Shown piece by piece: positions 34,001 through 43,622 of a stretch of DNA of 64,000 nt (the first letter of the stretch is position 1; each line of letters opens with the position of its first letter). The stretch covers positions 1 to 64,000 of the forward strand of contig DATFYE010000057.1 in the NCBI GenBank assembly GCA_035315185.1. Reading direction: 5' to 3'. A program made the translations under genes and the position numbers. The notes below the pieces were generated by a model. It ran no database searches. It was given only the letters and a program-made list of their open reading frames with translations, and had not been told where the DNA came from. The stretch is from JADGQN01 sp035315185. GTDB lineage: Bacteria; Desulfobacterota; Syntrophorhabdia; Syntrophorhabdales; WCHB1-27.

Positions 34001-37000
34001 GTTACCGCCGGGCTCAGCAACCCTTATGGAAACGGGCTGCTGGTGCCACCAAATCCAAATCTCTCACCAACAGTTTTGGTTGGCCCGGGAGCGGCCGTTA
34101 AGACCTCTCCCGGCGGTTCCATAAGCGTGACGGCCGCTGTCGTTGATATCGCGGGGCTGCTGAGCGCTCCCGCGGGGACGATTACCGTGTTGTCACAGCA
34201 AGGGGCTTATACTGGAGATCTCACCTTACAACCTTCCGCAAGAATTCTTGCGGAGGGGTACAATCGGTTGGGCACCACCGCTGCGCTGAAGGGGTTACCC
34301 GCGCAGGCGACCCCGCTTTCGGGCGGCTCCATTACCCTCACGGCGGGCAAAGCGCTGAATCTCTCCCCGGGTTCCCTGGTGAGCGTGTCGGGCTCCTCAC
34401 CGGTACAACAAGCAATCATTGCAGATGATGGAAGCCTTTCGTTCAGTACGCTTGCCGGGGCGCCCGGCACCATTAACCTTTCAGGATCGACGATCAACGG
34501 ATTGTCGGGCGCGCAGCACGGGGTCCTGACGGGGCAGGCCTACCTTCAAGGACTCCAGGGGGGGACGCTTTCCGTCCAGGCGGGGACTTTGTCCCTGCAA
34601 ATAGGTGATCTGACCCGTTTGAGGGATGGAGGATTCGACTCTGTTTCGTTGATAAGCGGCGGCAACCTGAACCTCTCCGGATCCGGCACAGTTTTTTTCG
34701 GCCGGGACCTCACGCTGAACGCGGCTACCATAGCCGGGCCGTCCACCTCTGGGGCGGACCAGCTTACGCTGGGGGCCCCGTGGGTGAAACTCCTGGGCGG
34801 CGGCACGGGCCAAGCCCCGGTACTGCAGTCCGGGCCGGCGCAAATCACCCTCGACAGCACTTGGCTGGACGTTACGGGAATAATAGGCTTTTCGGGCTTT
34901 AGCAGTGTAAGCCTTAAAGCGGCTCGAGATATGACTTTTACCGACCAACTATACCTTGACAAGTATACCGGGCTGCTTGCGGTTGCCGGTGATTTGACCC
35001 TCCAGGCCGCGCGAATCTATCCGACCACCCTCTCCCGCTTTACCATAGATACGACGAGTGCCCCTCTGCCTTACGGGAAGGTGACCATCCTTCCATCCGG
35101 AGTCCAGGTGGGCAGCGCCATTTACTCTGCCGGTGGAAGTCTGACCATAACCGCGGGTGGGCCCGGCATCGATCAAGAGGGAATGTTGGCCGCGCCCATG
35201 GGTAGCATCTCCCTTCAGGCGAACGCAACCGGCGGCCGGGTCTATCTTGCGCCGGGGAGTGTGACCACCACGCGAGGTAGTGATCTGTCTGTTCCGTATG
35301 GTGTGATTCAACTGGCGGATGACATGCAGACCCTTGGCGACAACATTTGGGCCGTTCGCAGCAAGGACAACGCGCTGGCGGTTCCCTACGTGGCTGTCGG
35401 GAGTGCCCCGGCGAAATCGATTCAAATCAGTGCACCGACCGGTGAAGTCATTGTGCGTGAAGGGGCCACCGTTGATATTTCCGGTGGCGGGTCGGTTTTC
35501 GCAGCCCGGTTCATCCCTTCCTATTCGGGCACGAATAATCCCCTCACCGGCAGTTGGGTCATCCTTCCCGACAACAGTGTTACCCTCCCGGGAAAGGGTG
35601 TCTACCTGCCCGGCACGACAGGGATACCCGCCGGTACCTATTCACTCCTTCCCGCAACCGACGCAAGCGGCAATCCAACAGCCTATGCCTACATGCCCAA
35701 TGCAGTGATCATCACGCAGCAGGGCACTGCTACAGCGAGTTCGACGCCGTCGCTCTCCAGCGACGGCTATCCTATTGTCGCCGGGTACGCAACGACCGTG
35801 GGGACCACCCTGCGCGCCCCCCAGCCCACGGCGTATGTGGTGAGGCCTGCCTCGACTGTCCTCGCTCAGGGGTACTTCACAACACAGAGTGCGACGGCGG
35901 GAGACGCGGGCAGCGTCACGCTCGCTGGGAAAACCACTATTCTGAATGGGGCCATTCTGGCCAACGCTCTCAGCGGTTACAGCGGGGGTTCCATTGCGTT
36001 GAGCGGCTCCCTTGTCACAGTCCAGCCCTCAGCTACTGCCCTGCCGACCGGATTCGGGTTCTCTACGCCGGTCCCTGCGGAACTTGCCGGAACCCTGAAT
36101 GTTGCTGCGTCTTCGCTCAGCGGTAAAGGGTTCAATACGATCGGGCTCGGATTTTCCAACCTGGCTGATCCCGTCGACTCCATCACGGCTTCACAGGTCA
36201 CCCTTAAAGCGGGCTTAGTCTTGCAAGCGGAAAACATTATCGTGGCCGCGCAAAACCTCATCACCCTCGAGCCCGGGGCCCAGGTTCTCGCCCTCGCCCT
36301 CCCCGGGGACACGGGGCAGGCAAGCCTGATTTCTCCAACTGGAAAAGCGGTGATCGGACCAAATGCCGTCGTCCATGCCTCAGACGTGATCTCGCTCCAG
36401 ACAGCGAGCCTCGATCTCCAGGGAACTCTCTTCTCAGACCACAGCTCGATCAATCTGACAAGCAGCAGTATCACCTTCATTCCCGACGGTACTCCCCGGC
36501 CATCAGGTTCCGGCCTCTTCCTCACCTCGAGTCAATGGGCAAGCTTCGGCAATACCTTCGATAATATCGCGCTGGCCACTGCTTCTGATCTGGTCTTCAA
36601 CGGCACTTTTGACCTTTCCGCGAAGAACTCGCTCACGATAGACGCAGCCAGGCTGATGGACGTTGCTGCCGGGAGCACGGTCACGGTAGAGGCCCAGAGC
36701 ATCACCCTTCAGAACACAGGCGCCGCAACCCCTGTTCCAGGCGCGACGCGGACGTCACAGATCACGCTGGTAGCTCCGGAGATGCAGATCGGCAAAGGGA
36801 ATATTCTGTTCGACACCTTCTCCACAGTCAACCTGAACGCCCCAAACGACCTGACGTTCAGAGGAATAGGCAGCCTGTCGACAGGCGGAGGCGATTTGAA
36901 TATCGCAACGTCGCGGCTGACGACTTCCTATTACCTGGAACCGGTCAACGCATCGGTGCCGCCGGTCTACACGGCAGCCAACTTCGCGATCAACACAGGC

Positions 37001-40000
37001 ACGGGCAAAGTGACTATAAGCGCGGGCGGCGGCTCACCCGGAATTGCATCCACGCCGGGGGGAAGCCTCGCGATAACAGCGGGGGGTATCGACATCTCGA
37101 CGCTGGTGCATATCCCTTCGGGCCAGCTTACTTTGACGTCCTCTGGTAATATTAATCTTGGAAGCGGAGCGCAGCTTCTGCTGCCCGGTATCGACTCGGC
37201 TCCCGGCGGTACCGTTTCTATGATGGCCACGAACGGTGGCGCCATTACCCTGGGGGCTGGGTCTCTAATCAGCGTATCCGCAGGCGGGCAGGGAGATGCA
37301 GGCAGCATCAGTTTGTATGCCCCAGCCGGGGGGGTAGTTCTCGCGGGAGATCTTACCGGGCAGGCCGCGCCGGGCGGACGCGGTGGCTCCTTCACGATGG
37401 TGACCGACGTTCTTGACGATCCCCTGAATTCCAGCCGGAATTTTAAGGATATCAACCGGAAATTATACGCGGGGGGCTTCAATGAAACGCTTGATATACG
37501 GGCTACAACAGGGAACATCGCGATTCAGTTCGGCGAGACCGTCCGTGCCCGCAACGTCACACTGACCGCGGACAGCGGAGCGATTGACCTTTCCGGCGCC
37601 ATCGATGTCTCGGAGCCCGACCACGGAGGAACGGCCCAGATATATGCTCAGAACCTCACCGTGGGCGGGACCATTCTCGCGCAGGGCACGGGGACCAATG
37701 CTCAGGGTGGCGACGTAACCCTGAGTGTAGGTACCGGAATGCTCTACTTCAGCGGAGGCATCATCGATGTCTCGGGCTCGGGCACGGGTACCGGAGGCAC
37801 CGTTACGTTCGTAGATCCGCCTCCCCCCCCGCCTAACCCTTCTCCAATCAACATGTCTCTTTCCGGGAGCATCAAAGGAGCATCGAGCGTAGTGGCTGAG
37901 GTGGACAAGGTTTACACGAATCAATTTCCGGTGATTACCTCGGCGGTAATCAGTCAGATCCAAACAGACGTTTCGAACTACATGAACACTTACGCCAGCA
38001 GTCTCAAGACAGCGCTCCTGGCGCATCTGGATGACGGCCAGGGCAATCCTTTGAATCCGGCGCTGTTCCATTTCCAGCCGGGGGTCGTCATCCAGCAGAC
38101 CACCGGAGATATCACCCTCAGTCAGAACTGGGACCTGACCAGTTGGCGGTGGTCAGGCGAGCCGGGCACGCTTACGCTGCGGGCCGCGGGAAACCTTTAC
38201 CTGCAAGGCAACATCACGGACAGTCCGCTGGTGCCCGGCAGTTCTTCGGCGAGTGACAATTATAGGTATCTGCTGAAGAGCACGGCTCAGCCCTCCTGGA
38301 GCATTGATCTGGTCGCCGGCGCGCAGACGGGCAGTGCCGATCTTCTCGCGGTGGTGCCGCAGGGTGTGCAGGGAGCTACGGCCGGAAACCTCTTCGTGGG
38401 CACTGCTACGGCGGGTCAGGTTGTCTATACCCAGACGGGGAAACTCAGTTTCGCTTCCGGCGGGGACACCACGGTCTACCCGAGTCCAACAAACAATAGC
38501 TTCATGATAGTCTCGGGGGCCGCCACGGCTCAGATGCCCTATTCGCTGGCCACCTATGCCGGGAACATCAACGGCAGTGTGGACGGTAGTCTCGTCCTTT
38601 CCCGGAACGCTGCAATCCAGTCAGCGACCGGCGACATCCGGATTCACGTGGGCAACGACCTCAATTTGATCGGAGGAGGCTCCAGTAACGACCCGAATAA
38701 GAATCTTGGCGCCATCAGGACAACGGGCGAGCGAAGTACCGTGACGGGCTCGGGACCCTACGTCGACTATCAGACCGATTCCAGCGGCAACCTTATACTG
38801 GATAGCAACGGGAATCCCATTCCAAAGCCCTACCGGTATATCGATTACTACAGCTTCCAGGGCGGCGGGGATATCGTCCTTGATGTCGGGGGTAATGTGG
38901 TGGGTACCCTCAACCCGAATGCATGGTTCTACGAAGGTAGATCAATAACCACAGCGCAAGGGATCAAGTACTATCCGGTCACAGCTTCCTTCTCGCAGGT
39001 GGTCAACCAGACGCAGGAGGTCACGCAGGGGATCGTGACTATGGCCGGAGGCGACATATCCATCAAAGCTGGAGGCAATTTCGACACTGTCCAGGTAGGG
39101 ACGTTCGGGCAAGGGAACCTCCAGATCTATTCCGGGGGGAACATGGCAGGCCGCTTCCTGGTGCAGCAGGGGACGGGCGTGCTCAACGCCATGGGCAATT
39201 TCGGTGTTCCCAAGCAGATGATAGTGAGCTCGCTCGAAGCTGTCCCGCAGTTGATCGAGATGGGAGCGTCGCAGATCAGCGCATACGCCCAGGGGAACGT
39301 CGAAATCGGTGCTATCGTAAACCCCAACCTCGCCGAGCCTGCCTCGAGCAATTACTGGGACAACAGGTACGCTCAGAGTTCGTCTATAAGGCTGGCAGCT
39401 GCTACGGGCGATGTGAACATCTATAACTACGTGGACTCCAGCAAGTACGGCTACCTGAGCGGGACGAGCTATCTTCCGCCCTCGGTGCAGATTTCAGCGG
39501 GACGGGATATCCACGCGATGGTTTCCAGTACCCAGCTCCCGGCGCAGAGCGGAAGCCTGAGTATGCAAGCGGGGCGCGATATTCTCTTCGACTCACGCGT
39601 GACATGGGTCATGTCGGACGCGGACCTCAACACAGTATACCCCGGCCACCCGACCCTGAGTAAGCCATCCCCGGCCTATCTGAATACCGCGCATGCACCG
39701 GCTCCCGTCCACACAGGGGATGCGAGTCCGGTCATCATCTCGGCCGGGCGTGATTTGGTTGACGTTAACATTGTGCTCCCGAAGCTCGCTACCATTACGG
39801 CCGGAAGGGATATCGTTGACCTCGCGTATGCAGGGCAAAACCTAGCACCGGACGACGTGACGAGGCTCACAGCCTTTCGGGACATCGTATTTGGCCAGAG
39901 CGCCACAACAGCCACCGAATCGATTGTCGTGGGAGGGCCAGGGTACGTTGTAGTTCAGGCAGGCGGGAAAATCGATTTAGGTTATTCTGATGGTATTCAG

Positions 40001-41026
40001 ACGGTTGGGAATTACGCAAACCCCTACCTCGGGGATACTGGCAGTTCTCTGGCAGTGGTGGCAGGACTCGCTCGTGAAATGACCGTACAGGAATTATCGA
40101 ACTTCTTCGATAGCTTGCGCACTGCGGGAACCGATTACAGCAGCCGTTTGGCAGCCGGGGATACGGCAGGGGCTCAGTCGGTCGTAAATCAGGCGAGATC
40201 AAGCATCATCGGCCCCTTTCTGGACTCGGGGAGTGGGGGCGGAGATATCCTCATGACCTCATCACAGATTTCGACCACTGGCGGGGGCAGCCTCTTCATT
40301 GTCGCCACCGGAAAGCTGGACGTAGGAACGGCGACGCTCAAGAGCGCACAGAGCACCAACAACGAGAAGCAGACGGGTATTTTGACCCAGACCGGAGGAG
40401 GAATAAACGTTTTTGCGGAAGGCGATGTGAATGTGAACGAGGCCAGGATGATGACCTTCCAGGGAGGCGACATCACGGTATGGAGCGACCAGGGTAACAT
40501 CAACGCCGGAAAAGGTGACAAAACAGCAGTTAGCGCAAGTCCGCCAAAATATATTTGTAACAATGGCGTCTGTTCGGTTACGTTTGCTCCTCCTGCCGTT
40601 GGGAGCGGCATACGGGCGCTCACGTACGCCCCGGGTGACAATGTGCCGGCCCCGCCGCCAGGGGATATATTCTTATTCGCACCACAAGGCGTCATAGACG
40701 CGGGCGAGGCGGGCATATCCGGAGGTAATGTGGTTTTGGGAGCCGTGACCGTGCTGAACGTTGCTAACATCTCCTTTTCCGTCGGGTCAGTGGGCGTGCC
40801 TGTGGCTTCCCAGGGTGTGACTCTGGGCGCTCTCTCCGGTACTACCAGTTTTGCGGAGAAGGGCGTCATGTCCCAGGATACGGGGGCTCTGGGATCATCG
40901 CAGGGCAAGGTTGGCGAGCGGCCTGTCGAAGATATCGTAGCGAAGTGGATCGACGTGAAGGTGACCGGCTTCGATTTGAGCCAGGGCGTGGGAGGAGGAT
41001 CAGAGGACGAGGCCGGTGAGCAGTGA
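31058..41026 (+). CDS. Giant TpsA exoprotein (filamentous haemagglutinin type, DUF3739-like end)
   Basis: A 3322-residue secreted protein. Signal peptide (about 1-21), then the TPS domain (about 50-260): VIDWNSFNIGQNASVYFNQ and YLINQNGILFGPGSQVNVH. The long middle is a right-handed beta-helix with many SGGSIxLxA-type turns (GGSITLTAG, GGSLTITAGG and similar). Near the C-terminus GGDITVWSDQGNINAGKG, IFLFAPQGVIDAGEAGISG and VLNVANISFSVG fit DUF3739, found in exoproteins of the low-phosphate PdtA group. No RGD or toxin tip was seen. GGGGAGAGA precedes the ATG. The protein is secreted through the TpsB barrel and likely forms a surface fibre; the next four genes may anchor or energise it. Confidence 0.92.
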   Translation: MTRRAIIIFLWAMLFPSILLAAGPPIPIPGFYGTVTPSLPVVAPSALPILKPQGSIQGLNPNNPYTIQGGNKATVNQVQPQAVIDWNSFNIGQNASVYFNQQGNSTWAALNRIWDRNPTQIFGQLTADGQIYLINQNGILFGPGSQVNVHTLVASSLNIQNNDFLNNTLHFTAQNYNGRNDNLFYDPVNNIPGTVSNFGTIQTDSLGSVFLIGPQVENGGTIISPIGQIGLVAGKDLQLAPPQSASGNIVSYPGGESRATLVVNMYDSTGSIASNLAGGYLAADTGLVGMYGRIVNQNGVIRSVTAVQRGSHVELLASDTVSTGPNSQILLPVDQSSNPIDQSFATQRSDVTLSGLDLVNPASPQVYPNLIVHQGAIVAPSALVIMNAVNRVYLASASLIDVSGLWIDEPASSGLISVQLNTVNLRDNFSQKNGVLQGQTVAISQLGGSAIGNVSGTFSTQSLTAEERHTTGGEVDIRATGSAAGPGDVVMMQGSTVDFSGGGIRYAAGSLDTTMLLSGNKIYDISTANPNIQYDRILNSQTVTYQRYGITQQFDGIYYGGANPLMNYVAAYTVGANAGVLNIIAPQMVLDGTLSGQATNGLQQTLAANPVNGTNTQSASGYVEAAGGTVKIGATDVPNGATLGDTTDYVTQAITVIPQGTILPATFRPSDALPLTTTVLSASTLSNAGLSNLSLAANTTITVEKGASLTLNPGGSFSAKARRIENYGAITALGGAINLALQTNITSNPIPDAGGNQTNSRYVPLQEVIYLGEGSSLIARGERIDNSGAASSSAGITTSGHINGGSISIQDQTVTGEGVFLLPGALVDVSGGWQISTSGKVSGGDAGKVVFQGSSLVLNGDLLGQSLLGNKGGSISMTAPNIILAASPGLLPAGFTADSAVPQELRGRLVFGFDQLDGTGFTSVTMRSVNDIVFQDGSLGPSLAKLSTAFTEGGARSGILLASQDQIEASGITLSAGASASVTAGLSNPYGNGLLVPPNPNLSPTVLVGPGAAVKTSPGGSISVTAAVVDIAGLLSAPAGTITVLSQQGAYTGDLTLQPSARILAEGYNRLGTTAALKGLPAQATPLSGGSITLTAGKALNLSPGSLVSVSGSSPVQQAIIADDGSLSFSTLAGAPGTINLSGSTINGLSGAQHGVLTGQAYLQGLQGGTLSVQAGTLSLQIGDLTRLRDGGFDSVSLISGGNLNLSGSGTVFFGRDLTLNAATIAGPSTSGADQLTLGAPWVKLLGGGTGQAPVLQSGPAQITLDSTWLDVTGIIGFSGFSSVSLKAARDMTFTDQLYLDKYTGLLAVAGDLTLQAARIYPTTLSRFTIDTTSAPLPYGKVTILPSGVQVGSAIYSAGGSLTITAGGPGIDQEGMLAAPMGSISLQANATGGRVYLAPGSVTTTRGSDLSVPYGVIQLADDMQTLGDNIWAVRSKDNALAVPYVAVGSAPAKSIQISAPTGEVIVREGATVDISGGGSVFAARFIPSYSGTNNPLTGSWVILPDNSVTLPGKGVYLPGTTGIPAGTYSLLPATDASGNPTAYAYMPNAVIITQQGTATASSTPSLSSDGYPIVAGYATTVGTTLRAPQPTAYVVRPASTVLAQGYFTTQSATAGDAGSVTLAGKTTILNGAILANALSGYSGGSIALSGSLVTVQPSATALPTGFGFSTPVPAELAGTLNVAASSLSGKGFNTIGLGFSNLADPVDSITASQVTLKAGLVLQAENIIVAAQNLITLEPGAQVLALALPGDTGQASLISPTGKAVIGPNAVVHASDVISLQTASLDLQGTLFSDHSSINLTSSSITFIPDGTPRPSGSGLFLTSSQWASFGNTFDNIALATASDLVFNGTFDLSAKNSLTIDAARLMDVAAGSTVTVEAQSITLQNTGAATPVPGATRTSQITLVAPEMQIGKGNILFDTFSTVNLNAPNDLTFRGIGSLSTGGGDLNIATSRLTTSYYLEPVNASVPPVYTAANFAINTGTGKVTISAGGGSPGIASTPGGSLAITAGGIDISTLVHIPSGQLTLTSSGNINLGSGAQLLLPGIDSAPGGTVSMMATNGGAITLGAGSLISVSAGGQGDAGSISLYAPAGGVVLAGDLTGQAAPGGRGGSFTMVTDVLDDPLNSSRNFKDINRKLYAGGFNETLDIRATTGNIAIQFGETVRARNVTLTADSGAIDLSGAIDVSEPDHGGTAQIYAQNLTVGGTILAQGTGTNAQGGDVTLSVGTGMLYFSGGIIDVSGSGTGTGGTVTFVDPPPPPPNPSPINMSLSGSIKGASSVVAEVDKVYTNQFPVITSAVISQIQTDVSNYMNTYASSLKTALLAHLDDGQGNPLNPALFHFQPGVVIQQTTGDITLSQNWDLTSWRWSGEPGTLTLRAAGNLYLQGNITDSPLVPGSSSASDNYRYLLKSTAQPSWSIDLVAGAQTGSADLLAVVPQGVQGATAGNLFVGTATAGQVVYTQTGKLSFASGGDTTVYPSPTNNSFMIVSGAATAQMPYSLATYAGNINGSVDGSLVLSRNAAIQSATGDIRIHVGNDLNLIGGGSSNDPNKNLGAIRTTGERSTVTGSGPYVDYQTDSSGNLILDSNGNPIPKPYRYIDYYSFQGGGDIVLDVGGNVVGTLNPNAWFYEGRSITTAQGIKYYPVTASFSQVVNQTQEVTQGIVTMAGGDISIKAGGNFDTVQVGTFGQGNLQIYSGGNMAGRFLVQQGTGVLNAMGNFGVPKQMIVSSLEAVPQLIEMGASQISAYAQGNVEIGAIVNPNLAEPASSNYWDNRYAQSSSIRLAAATGDVNIYNYVDSSKYGYLSGTSYLPPSVQISAGRDIHAMVSSTQLPAQSGSLSMQAGRDILFDSRVTWVMSDADLNTVYPGHPTLSKPSPAYLNTAHAPAPVHTGDASPVIISAGRDLVDVNIVLPKLATITAGRDIVDLAYAGQNLAPDDVTRLTAFRDIVFGQSATTATESIVVGGPGYVVVQAGGKIDLGYSDGIQTVGNYANPYLGDTGSSLAVVAGLAREMTVQELSNFFDSLRTAGTDYSSRLAAGDTAGAQSVVNQARSSIIGPFLDSGSGGGDILMTSSQISTTGGGSLFIVATGKLDVGTATLKSAQSTNNEKQTGILTQTGGGINVFAEGDVNVNEARMMTFQGGDITVWSDQGNINAGKGDKTAVSASPPKYICNNGVCSVTFAPPAVGSGIRALTYAPGDNVPAPPPGDIFLFAPQGVIDAGEAGISGGNVVLGAVTVLNVANISFSVGSVGVPVASQGVTLGALSGTTSFAEKGVMSQDTGALGSSQGKVGERPVEDIVAKWIDVKVTGFDLSQGVGGGSEDEAGEQ

Positions 41027-41160
41027 TGAAAGAAACGATTTTCACCACCCATCCCGCCGCAGGCGGGATTAGAGACACGGAGAGCCACCCGCGTGGTAAA
41101 AGTTTGGTTGCTCGCGGGTACCCGGCAGAGCAACGATGCCCTGCGGGATAAGGGCATTGG

Positions 41161-41279
41161 CTACACCACGCGTAGCGTCGGTGTGTGTCCGGAACAGAAT
41201 CTCCACTGTTACGGACACCGTACTATGCTCCCTGGAGCAACTCTCCGTGCCCTCTGTGCCTCTAGCGCAGCGGGTGGTG
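41161..41279 (+). repeat. Interspersed hairpin repeat, copy B
   Basis: CTACACCACGCGTAGCG, hairpin arms at 41185-41197 (GTGTCCGGAACAG) and 41206-41218 (one mismatch), then CTCTGTGCCTCTAGCGCAGCGGGTGGT. Same orientation as copy A. It fills most of the 309-bp gap between tpsA and the ExbB fusion gene, in which I see no gene. Confidence 0.7.
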
Positions 41280-41335
41280 AGTAAAGATAGTTTCAGGTTT
41301 TGACAAAGCGGAAGGGAAGGGATGGAGGTTTTTGA

Positions 41336-43132
41336 ATGACGGGAAAATGCTTTCGGAGAATTCTAGCCTGCGGCCTGCTGATCGCGGTTTTTGCGCTGGT
41401 CGCTAGCGTCGGATCGGCCCACGCCTCGTGGTGGGACGGCAAGTGGAAATACCGCAAGAAGATAGTTCTGGACACGACCCCCCAGGGAGCCGACATCAAG
41501 GAGGCTGTCGCCGACTTCCCGGTCCTGGTCAGGCTTCACTCGGGTAATTTCAATTTCGCCAACGCGAAGAACGACGGCTCGGACATCCGCTTCGTGGCCT
41601 CGGACGACAAGACACCCCTCAAGTACCACATCGAGGGGTTTGACCCGGCGGCAGAGATGGTCTTGATATGGGTCAAGGTCCCACGCCTTTCCCCTTCCTC
41701 CAACCAGGACTTTATCTGGCTCTACTACGGCAACAGCAGCGCTGCGGCTGCCCAGGATTCGGGCGGGACCTATGATACGCCCCAGCTCGCCGTATTTCAC
41801 CTGGCCGAAAAAGAGGGCATCCCCAAGGATTCGACGGCATACGGAAACAACGGCAAAGAGTTTACCGGCGAGCTTGGCACGCCTGCGGCGATCGGCCGCG
41901 GCATCACGTTGAAAGGCGGCACCGAGCTGCTCCTGATCGGGAAATCCCCGTCCCTCAGTATTGCCAAGGGGTTCACCTTTTCCGCGTGGGTCCGACTGGC
42001 CCGGTCTCAGCAGGACGCGCGCCTTTTCTCCTGTGATGACGGCAAGCAGTCTGTTGTTATCGGCATCGACGGATCGAAGCTATATGCCACCCTTTCCGAC
42101 CAAAAGAAAAAGGCTGTCACATCAACCCCCGTTGACCTGCCACAGCAGAAGTGGGTTCACGTGGCGGTCGCTGCCGAACCGGAAAAGAGCCTGACCGTGT
42201 ACGCTGACGGCCGTGAGAGGGCAACGCAAAAACTTGCAGGGCCGCTGCCGGAGCCGGTCGCTGACATTGCTGTCGGCGCTTCTCCTCAGGGAAAGAACGC
42301 TTTTGCCGGAGACCTGGATGAAGTAGAGATCGCAGGCGCACCTCGATCTGCGGCCTGGGTGCGCGCAGCCGCAGTCGGCCAGGGACCGGATACGCCGTTT
42401 CTCTCCTACCTGGAAGAGGAAAGCTCCTCAGGCGGCGGAGAGAGCCTGACCGTTCACCTACTCGTCGTGACGGCGAAGGCAATTACACTCGACGGGTGGC
42501 TCGTCATCGGCCTCATCGTTGTCATGATTGCCGTGACCTGGATACTCTTCTTCAACAAGTTCATGATGCTGCGCAAGCTTAAGAAGGATAACGCCGCTTT
42601 CGCCGAATTTTTTTCCCGCTCCGACAGCGTTCGGGCTATGAAAGAAAAGGAAGATGGTTTCGAGAACTCCTCCATGCTGAGAGTGTATGGCGCTGGTCTT
42701 GAAGAGCTGGAGCGGAGGATAGGAAGGACCGACGGCCGCAAAGAGTTCACTGGCTTACCGGAGCGGGCGATCTCGGCCTTCAAGGCAGCGCTCGACAAAG
42801 CAGCGCTCCAGGAAAGCAAAAGGAATACGGCCGGTCTCCTTCTCTTTACGTTGAGCATTTCCGGTGGACCATTCATGGGATTGTTCGGGACAGTGTGGGG
42901 GGTTATCAATACCTTTGCCGGCGTGGCTGAGGCAGGGGAGGCAAACCTGGCTGCCATCGCGCCCGGCGTGGCATCAGCGCTTGCCTGCACCTTGATGGGT
43001 CTGACTCTCGCGATCCCGGCCCTTTTCCAATACAGTTACCTCTCTTCGGAAATAAAGGGTATCACCGCTGACATGAACGTGTTTATGGACGAATTAGCGA
43101 CGCGGGTGGAGGAAGAATATGGGGGCAAGTGA
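41336..43132 (+). CDS. DUF2341-LamG-ExbB fusion (MotA/TolQ/ExbB proton channel)
   Basis: A 598-residue fusion. Signal peptide (about 1-30); DUF2341 (about 33-140: WWDGKWKYRKKIVLD, DIRFVASDD, FIWLYYGNSSA); a LamG/concanavalin-like domain (about 145-355: LAVFHLAEKEG, GFTFSAWVRLA, KWVHVAVAAEPEK); a membrane helix (about 384-405); and an ExbB/TolQ domain with LFTLSISGGPFMGLFGTVWGV and GVASALACTLMGLTLAIPAL. The ExbB part should form the proton channel with ExbD, while the periplasmic domains are additions that could grip a carbohydrate or protein partner. It overlaps exbD by ATGA. Such ExbB proteins occur with low-phosphate TPS loci, which fits. Confidence 0.88.
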   Translation: MTGKCFRRILACGLLIAVFALVASVGSAHASWWDGKWKYRKKIVLDTTPQGADIKEAVADFPVLVRLHSGNFNFANAKNDGSDIRFVASDDKTPLKYHIEGFDPAAEMVLIWVKVPRLSPSSNQDFIWLYYGNSSAAAAQDSGGTYDTPQLAVFHLAEKEGIPKDSTAYGNNGKEFTGELGTPAAIGRGITLKGGTELLLIGKSPSLSIAKGFTFSAWVRLARSQQDARLFSCDDGKQSVVIGIDGSKLYATLSDQKKKAVTSTPVDLPQQKWVHVAVAAEPEKSLTVYADGRERATQKLAGPLPEPVADIAVGASPQGKNAFAGDLDEVEIAGAPRSAAWVRAAAVGQGPDTPFLSYLEEESSSGGGESLTVHLLVVTAKAITLDGWLVIGLIVVMIAVTWILFFNKFMMLRKLKKDNAAFAEFFSRSDSVRAMKEKEDGFENSSMLRVYGAGLEELERRIGRTDGRKEFTGLPERAISAFKAALDKAALQESKRNTAGLLLFTLSISGGPFMGLFGTVWGVINTFAGVAEAGEANLAAIAPGVASALACTLMGLTLAIPALFQYSYLSSEIKGITADMNVFMDELATRVEEEYGGK

Positions 43133-43542
43133 TGAGCAAGAATCCCTACGATGAGCTTGAGGTGATCGCCGAGCTGAACGTCGTTCCCTTGCTCGACTTG
43201 GCGTGGAACCTCCTCATCGTTTTTATTATGGTCGTCACCGCCACCGTCCAGGGTATCAATGTGAATCTTCCGAAGGCCAGCGCGGCTGCGAGCAATATCA
43301 AGCCCGCCACCAAGGCGATCACTATAACCGCCGACGGGACCATTTATCTCGACAGCTTTCCCGTGACCTTGCAGGACCTGGAGACGAGGCTCCAGCAGCT
43401 CAAGGCTGTTAATCCTGATTTTCCTGTAGTGATCAAGGGAGACGAGAAAATCTACTACAAGAGCGTGATCCAGGTCCTGGATATTCTCCAGAGGCTGGAG
43501 ATCACTCAGCTGGGGCTTGTGACCCAGAAACTGGTGAAGTGA
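43129..43542 (+). CDS. exbD: Biopolymer transport protein ExbD/TolR
   Basis: A 137-residue inner-membrane protein: short cytoplasmic start, one helix with the family Asp (NVVPLLDLAWNLLIVFIMVV; D in PLLDLAWN carries protons), and a periplasmic TolR domain (INVNLPKASAA, ITITADGTIYLDSFPV, VVIKGDEKIYYKSVIQVLDI). It should pair with the ExbB fusion in a stator complex driving the TonB-like protein. It starts in an ATGA overlap with the ExbB gene. Normal length. Confidence 0.93.
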   Translation: MMSKNPYDELEVIAELNVVPLLDLAWNLLIVFIMVVTATVQGINVNLPKASAAASNIKPATKAITITADGTIYLDSFPVTLQDLETRLQQLKAVNPDFPVVIKGDEKIYYKSVIQVLDILQRLEITQLGLVTQKLVK

Positions 43543-43550
43543 ATAACAGA

Positions 43551-43581
43551 CAGGTTGAGGTCAAGGTTAAGGTTGAGGTTT
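43551..43581 (+). repeat. GGTTAA/GGTTGA hexamer tract
   Basis: AGGTTGAGGTCAAGGTTAAG and a few more units of the same hexamer lie between exbD and the tonB-like gene. A shorter similar tract is at 30867-30890 after tpsB. It is simple-sequence DNA, not a Pho box, because the 6-bp period does not fit 11 bp. Confidence 0.6.
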
Positions 43582-43622
43582 AGAAAGCAGCAAGGTCTGG
43601 AAGAGCAAAGGAGGATAAGTCG

